This document shows positions 16,552 to 22,427 of a DNA stretch of 22,427 bases, in pieces; the first letter of the stretch is position 1, and each line of letters begins with the position of its first letter. The position numbers were made by a program, and so were the translations under genes. The notes under the pieces were generated by a model, which was not told the origin of the DNA, did not search any database, and saw only the letters and a list, made by a program, of their open reading frames with translations. The stretch comes from Flavobacteriales bacterium UBA4011. GTDB taxonomy: Bacteria > Bacteroidota > Bacteroidia > Flavobacteriales_D > Crocinitomicaceae. The DNA lies in the NCBI GenBank assembly GCA_002384725.1, contig DGBF01000178.1, forward strand, positions 1 through 22,427. Reading direction: 5' to 3'.

Positions 16552-17076
16552 ATGATGGCACCTTTTAACCTTCAGAAGTGGATTGATAATAATAGAGATT
16601 TGCTTAAACCACCTATCGGAAATAAAAACTTGTACGTAGAAGCGGGAGATTTTATCGTAATGATAGTCGGGGGACCGAACGCTAGGAAAGATTTTCATTA
16701 CAACGAAACGGAAGAATTATTCATTCAATTGGAAGGTGATATCCTTGTGAAAATCCAAGAAGATGGAAAGGTTAAGGACATCCATATTCGTGAAGGAGAT
16801 ATCTTTTTATTGCCTGCAAACACCCCTCATTCTCCAATTAGAGGAGAGAATACCGTGGGATTGGTTATTGAAAAAGTTCGCAGAAACACGGAATACAAAG
16901 ATGGTTTGATGTGGTTCTGTGACAAGTGCAATACACAGTTGCAGGATTATAAATTCAACCTAGAAAATATCGAAGTAGATTTCTTATCTCGTTTTCGAGA
17001 ATTCTATGCTTCAGAAGATAAAAGGACATGTAAAAAATGCGGAAATGTCATGGCAATAGACGAAAGGTTTGTCTAA
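16552..17076 (+). CDS. haaO: 3-hydroxyanthranilate 3,4-dioxygenase
   Basis: This Fe(II) cupin enzyme opens the ring of 3-hydroxyanthranilate to 2-amino-3-carboxymuconate semialdehyde, which cyclises to quinolinate (for NAD) or is degraded further. The protein has 174 residues, the usual length of the bacterial form. The iron ligands are His49, Glu55 and His93 (in KDFHYNETEELF and TPHSPIR). Substrate-binding Arg45 and Arg97, and Glu107 in LVIEKVR, are present. The second, rubredoxin-like iron site has two CxxC pairs: Cys123/Cys126 (WFCDKCN) and Cys160/Cys163 (RTCKKCG). All known catalytic residues are kept. Translation may begin at either of two adjacent ATGs (16552 or 16555). No other kynurenine-pathway gene is visible apart from the possible SDR partner. 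Confidence 0.96.
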   Translation: MMAPFNLQKWIDNNRDLLKPPIGNKNLYVEAGDFIVMIVGGPNARKDFHYNETEELFIQLEGDILVKIQEDGKVKDIHIREGDIFLLPANTPHSPIRGENTVGLVIEKVRRNTEYKDGLMWFCDKCNTQLQDYKFNLENIEVDFLSRFREFYASEDKRTCKKCGNVMAIDERFV

Positions 17077-17144
17077 TTAAGGAGAGAATAACTGCAGTAA
17101 ACAATAATGTTGGTTTTGAAAGGATCAAAAAGAATAATCGTTTT

Positions 17145-20100
17145 TTACCTAATCAAAGTAATGTGACCTGCTCTTAACAAAGGCTTTTCATACTGATCGT
17201 AGTACACGATTTTCCAAGTGTAAACTCCATCTGGTGATTTTTTTCCGCCGTATGTCCCGTCCCAATAATTTGAGGTTTCCGTCATGATATGAATGGGCTG
17301 TCCCCAACGATTGTAAATCTCCAACTTGAACGTTCTTACATTAATCGGCACAACACGGAACAATCCATTGAATGCATCATCATCAGGTGTAAAAGTATTT
17401 GGTATATAAATGGAAGGTTGATAAAGTATTTGAACTCCACCAATTGCCGTGCAGGTGTTCAAATCAGTATACAAAACTTCGTATGAGAAATCAGAATCTG
17501 GATTGGCTTCTGTTGTTGCGCAATTCACACAAGTCAAATAATCCGGCGGTGACCACATAAAGTTTCCTCCAGGTGGGGTTCCAATTGCACTCAATTCAAC
17601 TAAATTACCAACAACTGCGAAAATTTTAATATCGGTATTAACGGTAGTCACATCGTGCAATTGCACCACAACTTGTGATGTGTCATAACATCCATCCGCA
17701 TCTTTACCGATAACCTGATAAGTAGTGTTGACTTCGGGTGTTACTTGCACCAAACTTGCTTCGGTATTCAACGCTAAGGTCGTTGGCATCCAAACATATT
17801 CTACACCACCCGTGGCCCCTAAAATTGCATTATCACCCGGACAAATTATCGTGTCTCCCAAACCTTGAACATTTGGAACTAAAACAACGGCAAATACGCT
17901 GTCTTTATAAGTTCCACAAGCATTGGTGAAATTACAAATGAAATATTGATTTGCAATTGGAGACAAAGTTACGGTTGGCCCATTTTGAGGAGAAATATAA
18001 AGAGAGGGTTCCCAAAGATATGTGTCTGACCCACTAACGTTTATGGTTTCTGAGGTATAGATACAAATCTCTACTGTATCATCAATAACTGGTATTGGTG
18101 GGTTAAAGAAAACGTTCACAAAAACTTGTTCTTGATATACGCAATTGTTTATCGTTGTTATGGTAACCGTATATGTTATTGCCGTATCAGGCGTGCAAAT
18201 CGGTGTGGCAATATTTGGATCATCTAAAAATGTAGCTGGACTCCAGCTATACGCAGCACCACCAGCAGCCCATAATGGGGCACTCGATCCTATACATAAA
18301 CTAGTATCGTTAGAAATTGTTGGATTATCATTGTAAACAAACAAAGTTGCACTCAGCGTGTCAACACCACATGAATCTGAAACTATTACAGTAAAGACGG
18401 TGGTTCCGCTCACAGTTGCCGTAGGGTTAGCAAGTGTAGAATCATCTAAAAACAAAGCTGGTGACCAAGCATAATTCGTTCCACCTGAAGCTTGTAGTTG
18501 ATACGATTCCCCTATGCATAGAGTATCCGTCGGTTGAACTATTCCCCCTTGAAAATCCCCGATATCTATAATATAAACCGAAGTATCGGCTTGGTAACAA
18601 CCAGCTGAATCTGAAGCAATCAAGGTAACAGTATAGCTTCCTGGACCAGGAAAAAAGTGTTGAGGACTTTGCACGGTAGAAGTCGTTCCATCGCCAAAAT
18701 CCCAAAAGAATTGATCGGCATTTACTGTTAGATTCTGAAAATCAACAGGATCAGGATAACAAATTAATGGGTCCAAAACGTTAATTAATGGAACAATCAC
18801 GCTCAAATCAAACTTAAAGACGGCCATATTGCAATTGCTGCTATTATTGGTTGTTGACCATGCTCCTGGAGTCGTTGTGAATCCACTTGTACTCCCACAT
18901 GAGGCACATACGGCGTGGTATACGCGACCTTGTTTATCAAATCGGCTAGTTCCGCCATCAACGTGTTTAGCTATTGTTGAGGTTCCTCCAAAAAAGGTTG
19001 CATATTTTAATACAGAAGCATTGTTGCCCAGTACCATTAAGTAAAAATCGTTACCTGTTGTGAGTGGTTGATACGCATCAGAGGTTACAGGAAATCCCAG
19101 AGTCGTAGAACCGTTCCCAACGCCAAGTTGGTTGTTCAAATTACTTCCCCAACCGGCCAAATAGATGTCAAAACAATCCGAAACTAAAAAGGCTGTCGGG
19201 GAAACTTCAACGTTTCCAGTGCCTCCACCAATCATTGTTGTCCATTGGACCGCATTTAAATTGTTATTGAACTTCCGAATGAAAAGACCCGAATTAGCAT
19301 TTCCATATTTGCCCGGAGTAATTGCATATGGAGCGGTAGATTGACCAAGCACATAAGGATCGTTATTAACGTCTAACTGGACAAAAAACGCAAAATCATA
19401 TTCAACAGTACCTATAAAAGTTCCATTAATTGATGCTCCATTTGCCCCATTTAATTTTGTGACAAAACCATCAGACAAACCACCAGAACTTAATAACGAA
19501 TAACCAGATGTGAATGAGAGAGAAGGCGAAGTAGTTCCTCCAGCCACAAAAACATTTCCGGTTGTCGCGATTTGAATGGACATACCTGCTTCGGCCCCTG
19601 ATCCTGAAATGAAGCGTGACCAATTTAAAGTACTCAATGTCGGATTCAATTTTGCTGCAACAGCACTTTGAGTTCCCTGATAAACCTGACCGCCACTTCC
19701 AACTGTTGGGAAATTTGATGATAAAGTAGATGAGGTCACATATACATTGTAACTCGGATCTAAGGATATTTCACCGCGATAGAAATCACCGTAATTATAA
19801 TTGACACAATTTTCATTTATACCATCGTTCTGGCTACCACCCAAATAAGTAGACGACAATAACGCGGTACCATTCGCATTAAAACGAGTAATATACATGT
19901 CACTACCATTGTAATTCATTGTATATTTTTGGAAAGTAGGTCCACCATTGTAGGTCATGTCATAACCGCCCAACATGGGGAAATCGGACGAACCTGTCGC
20001 ACCGAGAACATACAATTCACCGTTTAATCCACAAACCATACTTGCAGGAAACTCACTACTTGAACCCCCCAAATAAGTGGAATAAATCAACGAGGCACCA

Positions 20101-21029
20101 TTAGCTGTAAATTTTGTAATGGCTACATCGACTGTTGTCGGCATAGTTGTTCCGTTGAACGAATTATCATACGCACCGGCAGTAACTGGAAAACCTGTGG
20201 CAAAGGCAATTCCACCGCCAAAAACATTCCCTAAATCATCAGGTGTTGCAGTGGATCCCCAATTATCGGCAGTGGATCCACTAAAGGAAGAAAATGTTAA
20301 ACTTGGATCAATAACCAAGGGTAAATTGGAATCATATGCTCCGACTTCGTATGTTAATTGCGCTCCGTTCAAAACAAACTTAACCTCCACATTTCTTTTC
20401 ACATCACCTACCATTTGCCAAGCTACTGGCTTTGACTCATGGATTATTCCGAAACGATGTTGAATCGATAAATTTCCATTTTTGAGTAACGTAATTTTTT
20501 CGGCTCCTTCAATATTCGCTTTTATCGTTTGAGGAGATATATTCGGTTGGAGCAAAAAAGAATATTTCAGAGCATCCATTTCGCCATCATACATCATTTC
20601 TATTCCCGGCAAAAAATTCGGTAATCTAGATTTACCAACGGCATACACTTCACCTTTCCATTTACTGGGGTCATTTCCTAGATAATAATTGTCATAATGT
20701 GGAGCTAGAACACCATCGATAGTGTTGTTGGTAAAGTTTGCTCCTTCGAAATGATAATGAATGACTTGGCCTTTCAAAACTTCATCGTGATCGTGTTCAC
20801 TATCTTTTTCATGATGGTGGTTGTGCGAAATTTTACCTGCATTGTGAAAATGAAAGGTCATTCCCTTTCTTGTAACGAACATGTCGCCATCCGTTAAGTC
20901 AATTTTTTGTAAAATAATATCTTCCCATTGCCCCTTGTTCGGATGCATCCATACGGTTTCACCAGATTGACAGAACCCAAAGAGCACCATCAATAGCGAC
21001 AACATGATAAGAATAGAATTTTTCACCAC
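17145..21029 (-). CDS. Secreted type-IX cargo protein with His-rich N-terminal domain, SBBP repeats, PKD and gliding-type C-terminal domain
   Basis: The protein has 1,294 residues. After a signal peptide (about 1-20, ending FGFC before Q) comes an N-terminal beta domain typical of SBBP-repeat proteins, with ten histidines between 60 and 93. SBBP-type beta-propeller units (about 240-690) repeat the pattern ITKFTANGASLIYSTYLGGS, then G-x-x-YVLGAT. A PKD domain (about 765-830) contains FFWDFGDGTTSTVQSPQH, followed by five Ig/PKD-like repeats and, from about 1205, the type-B sorting domain: IPNTFTPDDDAFNG, IYNRWGQPIHIM, YWDGTYGG and SPDGVYTWKIVYYD, ending GHITLIR. Export by the type IX system to the surface is expected; the function is unknown. 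The start is GTG at 21029: an in-frame TAA stands immediately upstream. A full-consensus promoter ends 3 nt before it. Confidence 0.88.
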   Translation of the reverse strand: MVKNSILIMLSLLMVLFGFCQSGETVWMHPNKGQWEDIILQKIDLTDGDMFVTRKGMTFHFHNAGKISHNHHHEKDSEHDHDEVLKGQVIHYHFEGANFTNNTIDGVLAPHYDNYYLGNDPSKWKGEVYAVGKSRLPNFLPGIEMMYDGEMDALKYSFLLQPNISPQTIKANIEGAEKITLLKNGNLSIQHRFGIIHESKPVAWQMVGDVKRNVEVKFVLNGAQLTYEVGAYDSNLPLVIDPSLTFSSFSGSTADNWGSTATPDDLGNVFGGGIAFATGFPVTAGAYDNSFNGTTMPTTVDVAITKFTANGASLIYSTYLGGSSSEFPASMVCGLNGELYVLGATGSSDFPMLGGYDMTYNGGPTFQKYTMNYNGSDMYITRFNANGTALLSSTYLGGSQNDGINENCVNYNYGDFYRGEISLDPSYNVYVTSSTLSSNFPTVGSGGQVYQGTQSAVAAKLNPTLSTLNWSRFISGSGAEAGMSIQIATTGNVFVAGGTTSPSLSFTSGYSLLSSGGLSDGFVTKLNGANGASINGTFIGTVEYDFAFFVQLDVNNDPYVLGQSTAPYAITPGKYGNANSGLFIRKFNNNLNAVQWTTMIGGGTGNVEVSPTAFLVSDCFDIYLAGWGSNLNNQLGVGNGSTTLGFPVTSDAYQPLTTGNDFYLMVLGNNASVLKYATFFGGTSTIAKHVDGGTSRFDKQGRVYHAVCASCGSTSGFTTTPGAWSTTNNSSNCNMAVFKFDLSVIVPLINVLDPLICYPDPVDFQNLTVNADQFFWDFGDGTTSTVQSPQHFFPGPGSYTVTLIASDSAGCYQADTSVYIIDIGDFQGGIVQPTDTLCIGESYQLQASGGTNYAWSPALFLDDSTLANPTATVSGTTVFTVIVSDSCGVDTLSATLFVYNDNPTISNDTSLCIGSSAPLWAAGGAAYSWSPATFLDDPNIATPICTPDTAITYTVTITTINNCVYQEQVFVNVFFNPPIPVIDDTVEICIYTSETINVSGSDTYLWEPSLYISPQNGPTVTLSPIANQYFICNFTNACGTYKDSVFAVVLVPNVQGLGDTIICPGDNAILGATGGVEYVWMPTTLALNTEASLVQVTPEVNTTYQVIGKDADGCYDTSQVVVQLHDVTTVNTDIKIFAVVGNLVELSAIGTPPGGNFMWSPPDYLTCVNCATTEANPDSDFSYEVLYTDLNTCTAIGGVQILYQPSIYIPNTFTPDDDAFNGLFRVVPINVRTFKLEIYNRWGQPIHIMTETSNYWDGTYGGKKSPDGVYTWKIVYYDQYEKPLLRAGHITLIR
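17455..18530 (-). repeat. Five Ig/PKD-like protein repeats within the SBBP cargo gene
   Basis: Five units of about 70 residues follow the PKD domain. Each opens with D-T-x-x-C or a variant (TLCIGES, SLCIGSS, EICIYTS, IICPGDN, then a degenerate one) and has a central Y-x-W-x-P strand (NYAWSPALFLDD, AYSWSPATFLDD, TYLWEPSLYIS, EYVWMPTTLAL, NFMWSPPDYLT). Most close with T-x-x-Y-x-V and a C or CG. The first two are the most alike, including the shared FLDD, and may be the most recent duplication. Boundaries are approximate. Confidence 0.75.
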
Positions 21030-21032
21030 TTA

Positions 21033-21063
21033 CAAACTTACATCATTTTAAGGAAAGAATCAA
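21033..21063 (-). promoter_or_regulatory. Full-consensus promoter for the SBBP cargo gene, 3 nt before the GTG start
   Basis: The minus strand has TTG (21063-21061), a 20-nt spacer and TAAGTTTG (21040-21033), matching both elements of the Bacteroidota promoter. The box is followed by TAA and then GTG GTG. Initiation about 4 nt after the box falls on the first GTG, so the message should be leaderless; the second GTG, at 21026, is the alternative start. Confidence 0.7.
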
Positions 21064-21107
21064 CTCAAAATCAAGCTGTTGTTGAGACTCCTTGTATCTA
21101 TAAAACT

Positions 21108-21124
21108 CCAAAATATCATTTTGG
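21108..21124. promoter_or_regulatory. Inverted repeat CCAAAAT-ATC-ATTTTGG in the divergent gap
   Basis: Two perfect 7-nt arms separated by 3 nt lie midway in the 194-bp gap between the SBBP cargo gene (minus) and the PurF-like gene (plus), upstream of both promoters. Position and symmetry suit a regulator binding site. It could also fold as a small hairpin, but no T run follows it on either strand, so it is unlikely to be a terminator. No regulator gene is nearby. Confidence 0.35.
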
Positions 21125-21189
21125 TTGCCTTATCAAGGATGGTTCAAAATAAGAAAAACCATAAGGTCTCCCCCTTTCAAATTAATCAC

Positions 21190-21197
21190 TAATTTTG
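21190..21197 (+). promoter_or_regulatory. Promoter -7 box for the PurF-like gene (TAATTTTG)
   Basis: TAATTTTG is a full TAnnTTTG match lying 26 nt before the ATG at 21224. The predicted leader of about 20 nt contains AAAGGAAA (about 21207-21214), one of the few Shine-Dalgarno-like sequences in the window, about 9 nt before the start. No TTG is found at the -33 distance. Confidence 0.5.
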
Positions 21198-21223
21198 CAA
21201 AACAAAAAAAGGAAATCTTTTCG

Positions 21224-22427
21224 ATGAGCGATGCGATAAAACACGAGTGCGGAATAGCCGTTTTACGACTCAAAAAACCCCTATCATTTTATCTTGAAAA
21301 GTACGGAACTGCGCTTTACGGATTGAACAAGATGCAGCTCCTGATGGAGAAGCAGCATAATCGCGGACAAGATGGTGCGGGTCTAGCAAATATCAAGTTA
21401 GACATGGAGCCAGGTGAGCGATATATTTCTCGTCACCGAAGTATCGCTAAACAACCCATCGCAGATTTATTCAATTATATTGGTGAGAAGTTTTCTATAA
21501 TTGAAGCCGAAAATCCTGAACTGCTGAAAGATATCGATTATTTGAAGAAAAACGTAGGCTTTACAGGCGAACTTTTTCTTGGGCATCTTCGCTATGGCAC
21601 TTTCGGAAGAAATTCAATAGAAAGCTGTCATCCTTTTTTGCGACAAAACAATTGGATAACTAGAAACTTAGTTGTTGCTGGTAACTTCAACTTGACGAAT
21701 GTCGATGAACTGTTCAATGTACTGACAAATTTAGGTCAGCACCCAAAACAAATGTCGGATACAGTTACCGTTCTTGAAAAAATCGGTCACTTTTTGGATG
21801 TTGAAAATGAGGAAAAATATTCTTATTTAAAACCTCAGGGTTACAACAATGCCGAGATTTACGAAAAGATTTCAGAGTCTTTAGATATAGAAAAAATACT
21901 TAAAAAAGCATCCGAAGATTGGGACGGGGGCTATGCTATGGCCGGGCTTTTTGGTCATGGAGATGCCTTTGTTCTTCGCGATCCGAACGGAATTCGTCCG
22001 GTATCTTGGTATGAGGATGATGAAGTAGCGGTTGTCGCTTCAGAAAGAGCGGTTCTTCAAACAGCATTCAATCTAAGAAACGAACAAGTAAAAGAATTAA
22101 AACCAGGTCATGCTTTAATCATCAAGAAAAATGGAGCGGTTTCTGAAAAAGAAATCAGTACTCCTCTTGAACGTAAAAGTTGTTCGTTCGAAAGAATCTA
22201 TTTCTCTCGAGGTAGTGATTTTGATATTTACAAAGAGCGAAAACAACTCGGAAAAAACATTGTTCCTCAAGTACTTGAGACGATTAATTATGATTTAGCC
22301 AATTCGGTTTTCTCTTTTATTCCCAATACAGCTGAAGTTTCTTTTTATGGTTTAATAAAAGGACTCGAGGACCATTTGAACGATGAAAAATACAAGGCAA
22401 TTTTAGAATTGGGCGACAAAATGACGC
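21224..22427 (+). CDS. purF: Amidophosphoribosyltransferase-like class II glutamine amidotransferase (3' end outside window)
   Basis: PurF moves ammonia from glutamine onto PRPP, the first committed step of purine synthesis. The 401 complete codons present cover the N-terminal Ntn-glutaminase domain and the start of the phosphoribosyltransferase part. The nucleophile is Cys9 in HECGIAVLR, so the first eight residues would be removed as a propeptide. HNRGQDGAG and the substrate-binding arginine in GHLRYGTFG are present, as are RDPNGIRPVSW and YFSRGSDFDIYKERKQLG. The usual HNGNLTN oxyanion motif instead reads GNFNLTN at 153-159. The glutaminase domain carries extra segments compared with E. coli PurF, in keeping with the long (about 630-residue) form in Bacteroidota. 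It may be a specialised paralogue, since the rest of the protein and the genome cannot be seen. Confidence 0.85.
   Translation, partial: MSDAIKHECGIAVLRLKKPLSFYLEKYGTALYGLNKMQLLMEKQHNRGQDGAGLANIKLDMEPGERYISRHRSIAKQPIADLFNYIGEKFSIIEAENPELLKDIDYLKKNVGFTGELFLGHLRYGTFGRNSIESCHPFLRQNNWITRNLVVAGNFNLTNVDELFNVLTNLGQHPKQMSDTVTVLEKIGHFLDVENEEKYSYLKPQGYNNAEIYEKISESLDIEKILKKASEDWDGGYAMAGLFGHGDAFVLRDPNGIRPVSWYEDDEVAVVASERAVLQTAFNLRNEQVKELKPGHALIIKKNGAVSEKEISTPLERKSCSFERIYFSRGSDFDIYKERKQLGKNIVPQVLETINYDLANSVFSFIPNTAEVSFYGLIKGLEDHLNDEKYKAILELGDKMT

Noticed and set aside
20119..20463. Plus-strand ORF of 114 codons opposite the SBBP gene
   Set aside because: It is antisense to the SBBP repeat region, which has clear domains, and its composition mirrors the repeated codons of that gene.

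Overview
The window is a stretch of chromosome from a Bacteroidota bacterium, most likely of the order Flavobacteriales; a Crocinitomicaceae or Fluviicola-like member is a guess. The evidence is an uppS-bamA-ompH-ompH envelope operon, atpD-atpC standing apart from the other ATP synthase genes, two secreted proteins ending in type IX secretion type-B (gliding-motility-associated) sorting domains, low GC, and repeated promoter boxes of the Bacteroidota form TAnnTTTG.

Layout. Positions 1-239 hold the probable tail of a plus-strand gene, a perfect 22-nt palindrome and an unassigned mini-ORF. The minus strand then carries thiL; murI; the operon uppS-bamA-ompH-ompH, closed by a strong terminator at 2196-2234; atpD-atpC, with its own promoter and terminator; and rbfA followed by a LolC/E-type permease. 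A divergent 68-bp gap at 10343-10410 separates rbfA from an MsbA-like ABC exporter on the plus strand. That exporter converges, with stop codons overlapping, on a membrane-anchored M23 peptidase (minus). Next come a large type-IX cargo protein (plus), an atypical short-chain dehydrogenase (minus), 3-hydroxyanthranilate 3,4-dioxygenase (plus), a 1,294-residue SBBP/PKD cargo protein (minus), and the first two thirds of an amidophosphoribosyltransferase-like gene (plus, cut by the window end).

How the genes fit together. Most of the window is housekeeping centred on the envelope: lipid carrier synthesis (uppS), D-glutamate for peptidoglycan (murI), outer-membrane protein assembly (bamA with Skp/OmpH-like chaperones), lipid or lipoprotein transport (ABC exporter, LolE-like permease) and wall remodelling (M23). 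ThiL, AtpD/C, RbfA and PurF serve cofactor synthesis, energy, ribosome maturation and purines. HaaO, perhaps with the neighbouring SDR, points to aerobic tryptophan/kynurenine breakdown or NAD synthesis.

The most unusual signals concern expression. The permease downstream of rbfA has no ATG, GTG or TTG at its proper N-terminus; the only start that fits the family is an AUU codon 6 nt after, and in frame with, the rbfA stop. At least four genes (murI, rbfA, the ABC exporter, the SBBP protein) have a TAnnTTTG box only 3-6 nt from the start codon, which predicts leaderless or nearly leaderless mRNAs. I found no CRISPR array, insertion sequence, phage gene, tRNA or rRNA, and no defence or mobile system. 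The region looks like ordinary vertically inherited chromosome.
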